The notes under the pieces: model-generated
Told to the model about the DNA's origin: nothing
The model's input: only the letters and a program-made list of their open reading frames with translations
Database searches by the model: none
From: an uncultured Collinsella sp.
Lineage (GTDB): Bacteria; Actinomycetota; Coriobacteriia; Coriobacteriales; Coriobacteriaceae
DNA length: 44,505 nt
Direction: 5' to 3'
NCBI GenBank assembly: GCA_902465105.1
Contig: CABQLM010000006.1
Location: forward strand, 1 to 44,505
Program-made: the position numbers and the translations under genes
Shown: piece by piece, positions 16,138-24,090 of the stretch
Layout of the letters: the number at the start of each line of letters is the position of its first letter
Numbering within the stretch: position 1 is the stretch's first letter

Positions 16138-16947
16138 CTATTCGGTGAGTTCGGGGCCCTCGCCGGGCACGTATGCCTCGGCGCCCTCGACGCGGTTGAT
16201 TTGAATGGTTCCAAAGATCTCGTCCTGGCTCAGGGTGAGCGAGCCTCGCTTGGCAAGCTCCAACATGGCCAGGAAGGTAACGACGAGCTGCTCGGTGGTG
16301 GCGTCGCCGTCCAACAACTCGCGGAAGGTGCATGTTTGGTGCGCCATGGTAAAGCGGTCGACCGAGGCCACCGTTAGATCGAGCGGCACGCGATGCGGTG
16401 CCACGTGCTCGGCCTCCAGCAGGAAGGTCTGGCGCTTGCCGTCCAGGTCGGCACAGATGACGGCGAGGCCGCGCAGAGTAATGCCGGCAAGGTAGTCGGG
16501 CATAAGGCCCAAGAACTCGGGGTCGGGGCCGGCCACGCGCGGATGCATGCGGCTTTCGGCCTGCATGCGGGCGCCGAGAGCCGCCGCCGCGCCCTTAAAC
16601 TGCTTGTAGGCGATCAGGCGCTGAATCAGGACCTCGCGCAGGGCGTCGCCGTCGAGCGCGCTGAGCTCCTCGAGGTCTTCGTCATCCTCGTCATCGTCGA
16701 CGGTTTTGTTCGGGGCCTCCTGAGGCACCAGCGAGGCAGCCTTGATGTCCAAAAGGGTTGCCGCAACCAACAAAAAGTCGCTCGCCACGTCCAGGTCTAG
16801 TGCCTCGATGCGTTCGGCTTCGGCCAGGTATTGCTCGGCCACCTCGCTAATGGAGATGGCGCCGATATCTACTTTTTGACGGGTTACCAGCTGCAGCAGC
16901 AGGTCGAACGGTCCGCTGTAGACCTGCGTCGACACGCGATACGACAT
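16138..16947 (-). CDS. scpA: segregation and condensation protein ScpA (kleisin)
   Basis: The kleisin subunit that bridges the SMC heads. At 269 residues it starts MSYRVSTQVYSGPFDLLLQL, the typical ScpA opening, followed by RQKVDIGAISISEVAEQYL and ASDFLLVAATLLDIKAASL. There is a central acidic linker (DDDEDDEDLEE), and the C-terminal winged helix region has VTFLAMLELAKRGSLTLSQ and EIFGTIQIN. AAGGAGGTC precedes ATG 16947. It starts the scpA-scpB-rluB-cmk block; 84 bases separate it from the site-2 protease gene, and the whole run remains on one strand. Confidence 0.95.
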   Translation of the reverse strand: MSYRVSTQVYSGPFDLLLQLVTRQKVDIGAISISEVAEQYLAEAERIEALDLDVASDFLLVAATLLDIKAASLVPQEAPNKTVDDDEDDEDLEELSALDGDALREVLIQRLIAYKQFKGAAAALGARMQAESRMHPRVAGPDPEFLGLMPDYLAGITLRGLAVICADLDGKRQTFLLEAEHVAPHRVPLDLTVASVDRFTMAHQTCTFRELLDGDATTEQLVVTFLAMLELAKRGSLTLSQDEIFGTIQINRVEGAEAYVPGEGPELTE

Positions 16948-17031
16948 CTTCGACCTCCTTTGACGGCGCCTTCGCGGCGCGGTTTGGGTGCATGTTGCGA
17001 CCGTTTTGCGCGGTCGACCTGTAAGTTTACC

Positions 17032-17715
17032 TTAGATGCCGGCGATTGCGAAGTTGAGCAGCCACTCGGCGAGCGGATACACGGTAACGTCGAAATAGCG
17101 GCCGATCACATCGATGCCGGTCCACATGGGCAGCAGATACAGCACGATGATGAGAATGGGCATGGCGTATTGCTGAAGGTGGTAGTAGTTGGTGAGCGCC
17201 TTACCTTTGAGGAACGGCACGATGATAGACGAGCCGTCAAGCGGCGGAATCGGAATGAGGTTAAAGAACGCGAGCGATAGGTTGACCACGATAAACGCGG
17301 CGCCAAAGTTCATGATTTGCGACGCCACGCCAAAAGACATGCTGGCGTAGAGGTTGCCATAGGCCAGGTGCATGAAGGCTGCGGCCAGGCACGCGAGTGC
17401 GATATTCGATGCGGGGCCGGCCGCGCTCACCAGGACCTCGTCGCGCTTGGGGTGCTTGAGGTTGTTGAGGTAGACGGGCACGGGCTTGGCGAAGGCGAAC
17501 ACCGGGCCGCCGGCCGCGAGCATAAGCAGCGGCAGGAGGATGGTGCCAAACGGGTCGATGTGGTTGAGCGGGTTGAGCGAGACGCGGCCACGGGAGCGTG
17601 CCGTCTTGTCGCCGAGCGCCCAGGCCGCCGCGGCGTGCGCGCTTTCGTGAATGACGATGCCCACGATGACGGCGACGGCGCTGGCGAGCAGGTTCATGAA
17701 GTAGCTGCTGGACAT
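17032..17715 (-). CDS. site-2 protease family (M50) membrane metalloprotease
   Basis: A 227-residue polytopic membrane protein. The first helix carries HESAH (H23-E24-x2-H27), the zinc site of M50 proteases, and a later segment NLIPIPPLDGS supplies the third ligand Asp. The short form without a PDZ domain, with VSLNPLNHIDPFGTI after the active site, is typical of the B. subtilis YwhC-like group found near scpA in Gram-positive genomes. Its substrate is unknown. It is first after a small membrane protein gene (9 bases upstream). Confidence 0.9.
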   Translation of the reverse strand: MSSSYFMNLLASAVAVIVGIVIHESAHAAAAWALGDKTARSRGRVSLNPLNHIDPFGTILLPLLMLAAGGPVFAFAKPVPVYLNNLKHPKRDEVLVSAAGPASNIALACLAAAFMHLAYGNLYASMSFGVASQIMNFGAAFIVVNLSLAFFNLIPIPPLDGSSIIVPFLKGKALTNYYHLQQYAMPILIIVLYLLPMWTGIDVIGRYFDVTVYPLAEWLLNFAIAGI

Positions 17716-17724
17716 GGCACTCCC

Positions 17725-18021
17725 CTAGCGGACGCGGCGCGAGGCGCGCGTGAGCAGGTAGTCGGCCACAAACAGGATGACGGCCACGATGGCGTAATCC
17801 AAGCGGAACACGCCGCCAAAAGGCGATGCGATAACGCCGTAGCCGGCGATGGAACTCGGCAGTGCGCGCGAAAGCTCGACGACAAAGCCGACGATCTGCA
17901 GCTTGGCGGTCAGGCCGCTAAAGCACAGCAGCACGGTCATAGCGCTCATAAAGATGCCGCAGATGCGGCACGCGATGGCAATGATGCTCATCGCCACGGC
18001 AGCGGCCTTACGAGAGTTCAC
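17725..18021 (-). CDS. small membrane protein, unknown
   Basis: A 98-residue protein from GTG 18021, which overlaps the ABC-F gene end by 14 bases and has GAGGAG about 5 bases upstream. Three hydrophobic stretches are seen (about 11-34, 38-55 and 68-90), with a basic end TRASRRVR. The longer open frame to 18141 would be buried in the ABC-F gene and is unlikely. No family is recognised. The tight packing between ABC-F and site-2 protease genes supports it being real. Confidence 0.7.
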   Translation of the reverse strand: MNSRKAAAVAMSIIAIACRICGIFMSAMTVLLCFSGLTAKLQIVGFVVELSRALPSSIAGYGVIASPFGGVFRLDYAIVAVILFVADYLLTRASRRVR

Positions 18022-20038
18022 GCGCGGTCTCCTCTTCGATCTGGGTGGAAAGCTCGAGCCATTCGTCCTCGAGCTTGGGCAGCTCTTGCTTAAGGCCGTT
18101 ATATTCCCCCAGCGCGGCGTTGAACTTGTCCTGATCGGCATAAAGCTCTTCGCTTGCCATCAATTCCATAAGCTCGTCATAGCGGGCACGCTTTTTGTCG
18201 AGCTCCGCCTCGATCTTCTTAAGCTGGTTGCGCACACCCTTGAGCTTTTTGTTGAGCGCGGCGCGGGCCTGGGCCTCGGCGCGCTTTTGCTCCTTGGTCT
18301 TTTTACCCTCGGCCGGCTTGGGGGCGGCGGCGCTGGGCTGGGTGGAGCTGGTCGGCTTGGTTGCCTTGGTCGCGGCCGGTATGCTCTCCCCTGCTGCCTC
18401 GGCGGCGGCGCGGGCTGCGAGGTCCTCGCGTTTGTAGAGGTAGTAGTCGTAGTCGCCGTCGTAGACCGTGACCTTGCCGTCGCGGATGTCGATGATACGG
18501 TTGGCCACGGCACGCACCAGGTGCTCGTCGTGGCTGATCAGCACGATAGTGCCTGGGAAGTTTTGCAGGGCGTTTTCGAGCATATCCACCGAGTCGATGT
18601 CCAGGTGGTTGGTGGGCTCGTCCAGGCAAAGGAGTGCCTCGGGGGCCACGAGCATCTTAGCCAGGGCCAAGCGCGCCTTTTCGCCGCCAGAGAGGACGCG
18701 TACCTGCTTTTCGATGGAATCGTTGTCGCTAAACAGGAAGGCGCCCAGCAGGCTGCGCTGCTGCGGCACGGTCCACTTGGGCGTAACGGTGTCGATTTCT
18801 TGCAGGACCGTGTTGGACTCGGTCATGCCCTCGAGAGCATGCTGGGCGTAATAGGCTACGCCCACGTTGGTGCCCAGGTCGCGCGTACCGGTAGTGGGCG
18901 GCTCCAGGCCGGCGAGGATCTTCATGAGGGTGGACTTGCCAGCGCCGTTGGGGCCGACGAGCGCCACGTGCTCGCCGCGGTAGAGTTTGAGGTCGATGTC
19001 GCTATAGATGTGCTTGTTGCCGTAGGACTTGGACACGCCCTCCAGGCCCACGACCATATCGCCGGAGCGTGGCGGATCGGGGAACTTAAAGTCGATGTGC
19101 TTGTGGCCTTCGGGCAGGATGACGAGCTCCTTTTTGATTTGCTCGATCTTGCGGATGCGCTCCTGCGCCTGGGCGGCCTTGGTGGGCTTGTAGCGGAACT
19201 TGTCAACGAAGACCTGCATGTGGGCGATGTCGCGCTCTTGGGCAGCGCGCTTGGCGCGCATTTGCTCCAGGTTGTCCTCGCGTTGCTTAAGGTAGCTGCT
19301 GTAGTTGCCGGTGTAGGTGGTCACGCGGCGGTTCTCGAGCGCGGCGACGTGGTCGACGCAGGCGTCCATAAAGGCTCGGTCGTGGCTGACGATGAGCACG
19401 GCACCGTCGTAGTTGGCGATAAAGCCGCGCAGCCACTGGACGCTCTCGAGGTCCAGATGGTTGGTGGGCTCGTCCAGAAGGAGCAGGTCGGGATGGCGCA
19501 GGAAGAGCTTGGCCAGCGCGATGCGCATCTGCCACCCGCCGGAAAACTCGGAACACGGGCGCTCAAAGTCAGTGACCTTAAAGCCTAGGCCGGACAGGAT
19601 CTTGCGGGCGTTGCTCTCGAGCTCGTAGCCGCCCAGATGCTCAAAGCGGTCCTGGACCTGGCCGTATTCGTTGAGGAGGGCGTCGACGTCCTTGCCCTGT
19701 TCGGAGAGCTCGGTGATCTGGGCCTGCAGCTCGTTAGCGCGCTCGCCCATGCGACGGATTTCCTTGGCAGCGGCCATGACCTCGGCAAGGATGGTGGTGT
19801 TCTTTTGCTCCAGGTTGGTTTCCTGCTCTAGGTAGCCTACCTGGCAGTCCTTTGCGTACTGGACCATGCCGGCGTCTGGGCTGTCGATGCCCATAATAAT
19901 CTTGAGCATGGTGGTTTTGCCGGCGCCGTTGGGGCCCACGAGCGCGAAGCGCTCGCCGGGGTTGATCTGGAAGGACGCGCCACTAAAGAGGACGCGCGCG
20001 CCGAAGCTTTTTTCGATCTTGTCGACCAGGAGGATCAT
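18008..20038 (-). CDS. ABC-F family ATPase
   Basis: A soluble protein with two ATP-binding cassettes and no membrane domain; the family acts on ribosomes, in translation or antibiotic protection. The 676 residues show Walker [10 protein letters not shown] (35-43), signature FSGGWQMR, Walker [14 protein letters not shown], then a linker with the PtIM-like arm ([20 protein letters not shown]). The second cassette has [20 protein letters not shown] and [12 protein letters not shown] Pro/Ala/Lys-rich spacer leads to a C-terminal coiled coil (about 580-670), as in Uup/YheS/YdiF. The exact subgroup cannot be told by eye. AAAGGCGG precedes ATG 20038. Confidence 0.93.
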   Translation of the reverse strand: MILLVDKIEKSFGARVLFSGASFQINPGERFALVGPNGAGKTTMLKIIMGIDSPDAGMVQYAKDCQVGYLEQETNLEQKNTTILAEVMAAAKEIRRMGERANELQAQITELSEQGKDVDALLNEYGQVQDRFEHLGGYELESNARKILSGLGFKVTDFERPCSEFSGGWQMRIALAKLFLRHPDLLLLDEPTNHLDLESVQWLRGFIANYDGAVLIVSHDRAFMDACVDHVAALENRRVTTYTGNYSSYLKQREDNLEQMRAKRAAQERDIAHMQVFVDKFRYKPTKAAQAQERIRKIEQIKKELVILPEGHKHIDFKFPDPPRSGDMVVGLEGVSKSYGNKHIYSDIDLKLYRGEHVALVGPNGAGKSTLMKILAGLEPPTTGTRDLGTNVGVAYYAQHALEGMTESNTVLQEIDTVTPKWTVPQQRSLLGAFLFSDNDSIEKQVRVLSGGEKARLALAKMLVAPEALLCLDEPTNHLDIDSVDMLENALQNFPGTIVLISHDEHLVRAVANRIIDIRDGKVTVYDGDYDYYLYKREDLAARAAAEAAGESIPAATKATKPTSSTQPSAAAPKPAEGKKTKEQKRAEAQARAALNKKLKGVRNQLKKIEAELDKKRARYDELMELMASEELYADQDKFNAALGEYNGLKQELPKLEDEWLELSTQIEEETARELS

Positions 20039-20068
20039 GGTGCCGCCTTTGACCTTGTGTGCCTATAT

Positions 20069-20099
20069 GAAAAAAGGCCCCAACTTGCGTTGGAGCCTC
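20069..20099 (-). terminator. terminator of tRNA-Ala
   Basis: On the minus strand AGGCTCCAAC pairs with GTTGGGGCCT (one wobble) around GCAA, followed by TTTTTT. It lies between the tRNA and the ABC-F start. Confidence 0.8.
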
Positions 20100-20113
20100 A
20101 TTCAATGCTCGGG

Positions 20114-20186
20114 TGGAGACGAGGGGGATCGAACCCCTGACCTCTTGACTGCCAGTCAAGCGCTCTCCCAGCTGAGCTACGCCCCC
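20114..20186 (-). tRNA. tRNA-Ala (anticodon GGC)
   Basis: The minus strand reads GGGGGCG TA GCTC...GAGC, anticodon stem CTTGA/TCAAG with loop CTGGCAG (anticodon GGC), T arm AGGGGTTCGATCCCCT, acceptor CGTCTCC with G-U pairs and discriminator A. The 3' CCA is not encoded (CCC follows), unlike the tRNA-Pro in this window. Confidence 0.95.
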
Positions 20187-20198
20187 GTGCGAAAAAGT

Positions 20199-20227
20199 AC
20201 TATACGGGAACTCGGACGGCGATGCAA
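20199..20227 (-). promoter_or_regulatory. promoter of tRNA-Ala
   Basis: TTGCAT (20222-20227) and TATAGT (20199-20204) on the minus strand are 17 bases apart. The -10 box is 12 bases ahead of the tRNA 5' end. Confidence 0.55.
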
Positions 20228-20384
20228 GGACAATTTTGGAAAAACTTTCGCCGCCGCGGCCGCGGATACGGACGCGGGAACGGGCCGCGAAGCCCCGCGA
20301 TGCCCTTTCCGCCCGCGGGGCGCGCCCCGCGGGCGGGCGCCGGCGGCGCCGCACGCCTTTCCGGCTCCAGTCCGGTCGCCCCCG
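20228..20384. other. extremely GC-rich gene-free stretch
   Basis: Runs such as CCGCGGCCGCGG and nested palindromes around GCCCGCGGGGCGCGCCCCGC (20308-20330) would fold strongly. Frames exist on both strands but read as Arg/Pro/Gly/Ala strings. I see no gene. Confidence 0.5.
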
Positions 20385-20565
20385 GGGACCTCCCGCCACG
20401 AAACCGGCCCATCTACTACGTTCGGCCGGCACTGCCCGACCATGTAGTCTTGGGCAAAAATAAAACCGCAGGTAGACGGCCTGCGGTTTTCGCTAAACAC
20501 CGGGTATGGTCGAAGGGTCGGGGCCAAACGTAGTAGATGGGCCGGTTTAGTGGCGGAGACATCGC
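20385..20565. repeat. MITE-like element with 22-bp perfect inverted ends
   Basis: Bases 20401-20422 are exactly the reverse complement of 20527-20548; the arm contains CCGGCCCATCTACTACG. The match extends outward imperfectly (CCCGCCACGAAACC against TCCGCCACTAAACC), giving ends of about 37 bases. Between them is a hairpin AAAACCGCAGG/CCTGCGGTTTT (20461-20490). It is about 180 bp long and non-coding, so it may be a mobile non-autonomous repeat or a transcribed structured RNA. Confidence 0.55.
20461..20491. terminator. bidirectional hairpin inside the inverted-repeat element
   Basis: AAAACCGCAGG pairs with CCTGCGGTTTT around a short loop; T-runs on both sides make it usable as a terminator in either direction. 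Confidence 0.5.
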
Positions 20566-20636
20566 GGGAAGCCGATCCCAGGCATTCGGAAGTGGGCAAA
20601 CAGGCTACTTGCAGGAAAATGTTGCCAGAATAAAGA

Positions 20637-20667
20637 AAACAGGCCAAACAAATTGCCTGACCTGTTG
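20637..20667 (-). terminator. terminator of the tRNA used as attachment site
   Basis: ACAGGTCAGGC and GGCCTGT on the minus strand form a hairpin followed by TTTTCTTTATTC. It lies just downstream of the CCA end of the tRNA 3' half and is therefore host sequence left in place at the prophage border. Confidence 0.55.
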
Positions 20668-20674
20668 AAAAATC

Positions 20675-20719
20675 TGGTGGGCCCTCCGGGATTCGAACCC
20701 AGAACCCAGGGATTATGAG
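20675..20719 (-). other. prophage attachment site: 3' half of a tRNA(CAT)
   Basis: The minus strand carries, in order, an anticodon loop CTCATAA (anticodon CAT), TCCCT (3' anticodon stem), variable loop GGGTT, T arm CTGGG TTCGAAT CCCGG, acceptor AGGGCCC, A and CCA. The bases preceding the loop (GCAAA) cannot pair with TCCCT, and no D arm or 5' acceptor exists, so tRNA identity stops at the anticodon loop. This is the usual footprint of phage integration into a tRNA 3' end. The tRNA is Met or Ile2 type. The intact copy should lie at the other prophage end, beyond 44,505. Confidence 0.8.
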
Positions 20720-20784
20720 TTTGCGCCAAGTGGAACAGATGGCACCTCTGTCTGCGGTTATACATTTTCACGGTCTGAAAGCCG

Positions 20785-20806
20785 ACCTATAGTGACCTAT
20801 AGTTAC
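20785..20806. repeat. short tandem repeat next to the attachment site
   Basis: GACCTATAGT occurs twice in a row (20785-20804), followed by TACC. It lies about 65 bases inside the prophage border. A role as arm-type integrase or excisionase sites is possible but only inferred. Confidence 0.4.
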
Positions 20807-20853
20807 CCGAGCGTGGAGACATGCAGGGACAGGTCCCGACGGCGGCGTCCTTG

Positions 20854-20888
20854 CAAAAGAGCCCGCCCGGGATAACCCGAGCGGGCTG
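20854..20888 (-). terminator. terminator of the phage late operon
   Basis: On the minus strand GCCCGCTCGGG, TTAT, CCCGGGCGGGC forms a strong hairpin followed by TCTTTTGC. It ends the leftward transcript after the lysis genes, close to the attachment site. Confidence 0.8.
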
Positions 20889-20891
20889 CGG

Positions 20892-20981
20892 CTAACTCCG
20901 GTTGATGCTCACGATGCAGAGGCCGATTGTCGCCACGGTGCCGCCGAAGAGCGAGCCGAGTACGAATGCCAACGCGATCAT
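20892..20981 (-). CDS. 29-residue single-helix phage peptide (DUF3789-like)
   Basis: ATG 20981 follows the endolysin stop by one base and encodes [29 protein letters not shown], stop 20892. It is one transmembrane helix with a Gly-rich face, in size and pattern like DUF3789 peptides seen near lysis cassettes and in Gram-positive mobile elements. The function is unknown; a lysis helper is one possibility. The operon terminator follows immediately. Confidence 0.5.
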   Translation of the reverse strand: MIALAFVLGSLFGGTVATIGLCIVSINRS

Positions 20982-20982
20982 G

Positions 20983-22044
20983 CTAGTACGGGTTGCCGTC
21001 AGTGATGCACACCTGGAGTCGGTCAAGCGGCTCACCGTACATACCAGCGAAGTCATCGCCGCCGTAGGTGGAGCCATCGTCGCAGACGGTTCCGAGCCAT
21101 CCGGCGCGCGCGGTGGTCTGCGAGCGGTACCACGCCTGCTTGTACTCCTCGCCGCCCGGGGTCACGTAGTACATGCGCACGCCGTCGATGGTATGGCCGG
21201 CGATGCCGGCGCAACCGTTGACGGTGTCGTTGCGGTCGCCCTTGGTCACATAGCCGAGCCAGCCGTCCTCGATTGTGTGAACCTGATACTTGAGCGTGCC
21301 GCGGTCGACTCGGGCGCACAGCAGGTCGTGGCGCTTGCACGGGTAGCCAGCGAAACCATTATCGCCAGTGCCGAAGTCAGTCACCTCGTCCAGCCAGCCG
21401 CCGCCCTTGAGGTGGAGGGAGTAGTGGACGGGGACGCGCTTGCCAGATGCCTTTGAGAAGCCGCCAGATGCCGCCTGAGCGGGCTTTGCCGCCATAGGCT
21501 TAGCGGTGGAGGGGGCGGGCGCCTTGCCGCCCTTCATGGCGTCATACCACGCCTGCGCGCGCTGCATGTAATGGTCGCGCTGGGAGCCGGCCAGTTCTCC
21601 CGGGCATGCCGTGCTCGACCAATAGCGGTGCGGGAAGACGTTCTTGCACCACGCGGGACGGCCGAGCTTGTAATACAGGCACAGAGCCGCGACGAGGTGA
21701 GCGCCGCTTTCGATTGCCTTCTCGTGCACGGTCCACGGGCCGCGTGCGCTGTTGGCGTGCTCGATGCTGATGGTGGTATCGTTGCCGCGCCCCGTGCCGA
21801 TGCCGTCGCCACACGCCCATGCGCGGTCAGTATCATTAACGTGCTGCGTGATATAGCCGTTGCGATCGACCGCGTAATGCGCGGACGTGCCAGCGCCGCG
21901 CCAGATGCCGTTGCACTGGTTGCCGGTGAGGTCGCCCGCCATATGATGAATGGTTACGCCCCTGATGCCGAACGGGCGGCCAGCCGAGAAGTTGCAGCCG
22001 AGCAGCATATACTTGTCGGGCTGAACGTTTGCGAAGTCTGCCAT
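20983..22044 (-). CDS. phage endolysin, N-acetylmuramoyl-L-alanine amidase
   Basis: A 353-residue cell-wall hydrolase. The N-terminal Amidase_2/PGRP domain has zinc-site signatures GVTIHHMAG (H33/H34), [19 protein letters not shown] (E95) and H139 with C147 in [13 protein letters not shown] Pro/Ala/Lys linker (about 170-195) leads to a C-terminal region with repeated elements [22 protein letters not shown] and [11 protein letters not shown], presumably wall binding. ATG 22044 has AAGGAGG upstream and overlaps the holin stop (TAATG). The open frame further upstream is holin sequence out of frame. It is placed after the holin, as in many siphoviruses. Confidence 0.93.
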   Translation of the reverse strand: MADFANVQPDKYMLLGCNFSAGRPFGIRGVTIHHMAGDLTGNQCNGIWRGAGTSAHYAVDRNGYITQHVNDTDRAWACGDGIGTGRGNDTTISIEHANSARGPWTVHEKAIESGAHLVAALCLYYKLGRPAWCKNVFPHRYWSSTACPGELAGSQRDHYMQRAQAWYDAMKGGKAPAPSTAKPMAAKPAQAASGGFSKASGKRVPVHYSLHLKGGGWLDEVTDFGTGDNGFAGYPCKRHDLLCARVDRGTLKYQVHTIEDGWLGYVTKGDRNDTVNGCAGIAGHTIDGVRMYYVTPGGEEYKQAWYRSQTTARAGWLGTVCDDGSTYGGDDFAGMYGEPLDRLQVCITDGNPY

Positions 22045-22349
22045 TAGTCCTCCTTGATGTCGCCGAGCGCCAGAAGCGCGTCGAGCCATTTGTCGGTAAC
22101 ACCGACGGTCTTGAAGGCCGCGTAGGCCACCTGCACGCCGCCGACGCAGGCGAAGATGGACGTAACCCATGCCGACGCATCGGTCGGCATACCGCCCGAC
22201 ATGGCCGTGAGGACGCCGCATAGCGCCGATACCCCAATGGCAATCCAGCGTGCCACGTTGCCTGTCATGGCCTTCGATTTAATGGCCTGCACGATGTACG
22301 GCACGACCAGCACCGTGCATACCGTCAGGCCCGCCTGAATCTCATTCAT
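22044..22349 (-). CDS. phage holin
   Basis: A 101-residue protein with three hydrophobic stretches (about 7-23, 33-50 and 60-80) and charged ends (MNE, GDIKED). The pattern CTVLVVPYIVQAIKSK, then an AIGVSALCGVL helix, matches small phage holins that open the membrane for the endolysin. GGAG lies about 8 bases before ATG 22349. It sits between a coiled-coil membrane protein gene and the endolysin. Confidence 0.8.
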   Translation of the reverse strand: MNEIQAGLTVCTVLVVPYIVQAIKSKAMTGNVARWIAIGVSALCGVLTAMSGGMPTDASAWVTSIFACVGGVQVAYAAFKTVGVTDKWLDALLALGDIKED

Positions 22350-22359
22350 TCGATTGCTC

Positions 22360-22773
22360 CTATCTATCTGATTCCTTGCTATAGATCAGGTCAACCCGGT
22401 CGCAGATGTGGTCAACCTTCTCGGCCATCCCCTGACTACGCGCCCGACTGTGCGCCAAGTCGGCGTGAAGAACCTCGTTGGATGTGACGACCGACTCCAT
22501 GAGCGTCTTCATGGCCTCCATCAATGAGTTCGAGTGCTCCATCTGGGCGGCAATGCGGCCCTCCATCTCAGACCGCTCACGGTCGCGCTGAGCGCGCTCC
22601 TTGACCTCATCCTGCTTGCGCTCCTCGCGCTTCAGGTCAATCTCGCCCTTGCGCTCGTTTTGGCGTTTGTATTCCTCTAGGAATTGACGCCCAAAGTAAA
22701 AGGCGATAAGCGCCAGCATCACGCCGCCGAGCCACCCTGGGCCATAGGGCGCAAAGAGCTTTAGCACTTCCAT
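22360..22773 (-). CDS. membrane-anchored coiled-coil phage protein (lysis cassette)
   Basis: A 137-residue protein with one N-terminal membrane helix (about 12-27), then a long highly charged helix (KRQNERKGEIDLKREERK) and a terminal helix with VDHICDRVDLIYSKE. Size and layout resemble XhlA/holin-accessory proteins. GGGAGGAGG precedes ATG 22773. It is the first gene of the lysis group (10 bases before the holin) and lies left of the shufflon. Confidence 0.75.
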   Translation of the reverse strand: MEVLKLFAPYGPGWLGGVMLALIAFYFGRQFLEEYKRQNERKGEIDLKREERKQDEVKERAQRDRERSEMEGRIAAQMEHSNSLMEAMKTLMESVVTSNEVLHADLAHSRARSQGMAEKVDHICDRVDLIYSKESDR

Positions 22774-22850
22774 CCACTCACCTCCTCCCCTCCTATGCTT
22801 GCTGCCTTACGCGAGTATCGAGGTGCCGTCCCCCGCGTCCCATGAGCAAT

Positions 22851-22899
22851 AAATCCCAGACGTAACGCGGCGGGCTACCATGCGAAACGTCTGGGATTT
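22851..22899. terminator. long-armed hairpin between lysis genes and recombinase
   Basis: AAATCCCAGACGT (22851-22863) and ACGTCTGGGATTT (22887-22899) are perfect 13-bp inverted arms around 23 bases. The plus side ends in TTTT. It may stop leftward or rightward transcripts. The arms contain ATCCCAG, also the end of the shufflon core, so a recombinase-binding role is worth keeping open. Confidence 0.45.
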
Positions 22900-22921
22900 T
22901 CGAGAGATTGGATTAGTAAAA

Positions 22922-23788
22922 ATGCTGTTTTCCGCCGCAGTAACCGAGTACATGGCCGACAAGGGCAAGCGTCTCCGCGCCACCACACTGGAGGGCTACC
23001 GCAGCGCAATACGCTGCCACCTGATGCCGCAGTGGGGCGGGCGCGAAATCGAGACGATCACATTCGAGCAGGTGCAAGATTGGGTGGACAGGTTCGACCT
23101 CCCCGGCGCAGCTGAAAAGGCGTACAAAACTTTCCGCCAGATATACCGCTGGGTCTTGCGCCGCCACCAGCTGCGCATATGGGACGTGACGCAGGGCGTG
23201 GAGCTGCCGAAAAAGCCCGCCGTGCGCCGACCGACGCTCACTGCCGAGCAGGAGCGCGTGACGCTCAAAGCGATAGTCGGACAGCCATTCGAGGCCGCCG
23301 TGCTCTTGGGCGCCGCGCTCGGGCTGCGTCGCTGCGAGGCGTGCGCCGTGCGCATCGAGGGTGTTGACTGGCGTAGCGGATGGGTGCATGTGCGACGCGG
23401 GCTGCATGTCGTGGGTGGCGAGGTCATCGAGACTGGATGCAAGACAAAGCTGTCAGACCGCAAGCTGAAACTGCCGCGATTCGCCCTAGAGCGGTTGCGC
23501 ATGATTCGCGGCTCGCGTAGGTCTGGGCGGCTTTGCCTGCTAGACCCGAATGCCGTGGCCCGCCGCTTCAGCGCGTTCTGCAAGCAACACGAGCTGCCGC
23601 ATGTGCCGATGACATGCCTGCGCCACTCATGGGCGACCATATCGCTTGAGCGCGGTGCGGCCATCGAGGATATAGCCGTGGCGCTGGGGCACAGTACGGT
23701 CAACACGGCCATGAGCCACTACCTGCAATCATTCCGCACGGTCGAGGCCAGGGCGAGCGATTCATACACGGCGGCGATGGAGATGTAG
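22922..23788 (+). CDS. tyrosine recombinase, likely shufflon invertase (Rci-like)
   Basis: A 288-residue recombinase, opposite in strand to the phage genes. The N-terminal SAM-like core-binding domain covers about 1-85 (TTLEGYRSAIRCHLMPQWGG). The catalytic domain has GLRRCEA (R136), a beta-hairpin lysine in GCKTKLSDR (K174/K176), TCLRHSWAT with R234 but Thr231 where the HxxR His normally sits, ALGHS (H257) and the nucleophile in SHYLQS (Y267). The gene stops three bases before recombination site A, the same arrangement as rci beside the R64 shufflon. It could instead be the integrase, but it is 2 kb from the attachment site with lysis genes between. Start: ATG 22922; ATG 22880 would lie in a hairpin and add 14 residues. 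Neither has a good ribosome site. Confidence 0.85.
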   Translation: MLFSAAVTEYMADKGKRLRATTLEGYRSAIRCHLMPQWGGREIETITFEQVQDWVDRFDLPGAAEKAYKTFRQIYRWVLRRHQLRIWDVTQGVELPKKPAVRRPTLTAEQERVTLKAIVGQPFEAAVLLGAALGLRRCEACAVRIEGVDWRSGWVHVRRGLHVVGGEVIETGCKTKLSDRKLKLPRFALERLRMIRGSRRSGRLCLLDPNAVARRFSAFCKQHELPHVPMTCLRHSWATISLERGAAIEDIAVALGHSTVNTAMSHYLQSFRTVEARASDSYTAAMEM

Positions 23789-23789
23789 G

Positions 23790-23807
23790 GCATTCCGTAT
23801 CCCAGCC
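23790..23807 (+). repeat. shufflon recombination site A
   Basis: GCATTCCGTATCCCAGCC. The 14-bp core ATTCCGTATCCCAG (23792-23805) is common to four sites. Forward orientation; left end of module 1, directly behind the recombinase stop. Confidence 0.85.
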
Positions 23808-24090
23808 GGTGAAGCTCTACGATGACGGCAAGGGTGTGTGCTGGTACTGCCGCACGGGCAACGTCGTTACAGTTGTATGCCAGAACGTGCAGGTCGAGGC
23901 GAAGAAGGAAGTCCAACTTGGTGTGTTGCCCGAGGAGCTGCGTCCGAGCGTGCGCTTTGTCGGCTTCGGCATCATCCCCGGCTCTGTCAGCGTCGGTCAG
24001 ATCGCGGCAAACGTCAGCGGCAACGTGCGTGTGTACAGCGCGAGCGGAACGGGTGCGTTTACCGCGAATCTGACCTATCCGATTGTCTAG
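23794..24090 (+). other. silent receptor-binding cassette A (98 codons)
   Basis: In the frame set by the core, this cassette reads SVSQPVKLYDDGKGVCWYC, later VLPEELRPSVRFVGFG and ends FTANLTYPIV at TAG 24088-24090. It has no start or ribosome site of its own. Inversion between site A and site D would place it after the fixed 167-residue N-terminus, giving a 265-residue protein. It resembles cassette C (LP-ELRP followed by a Gly/aromatic segment), which suggests the same beta-rich receptor-binding fold with diverged surface. Its stop codon shares CTAG with cassette B. Confidence 0.8.

Noticed and set aside
17849..19588. Plus-strand open frame of 579 codons opposite the ABC-F gene
   Set aside because: Antisense shadow; Leu/Val/Gly-rich with no domain pattern.
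20190..20690. Several open frames in the GC-rich region between tRNA-Ala and the attachment site
   Set aside because: Frames are open on both strands through lack of AT-rich stops and read as Arg/Pro/Gly strings.
22880..23788. The recombinase as the integrase that acts at the tRNA attachment site
   Set aside because: Not excluded, but location next to shufflon site A and far from att favours an invertase; the other prophage end is not in view.
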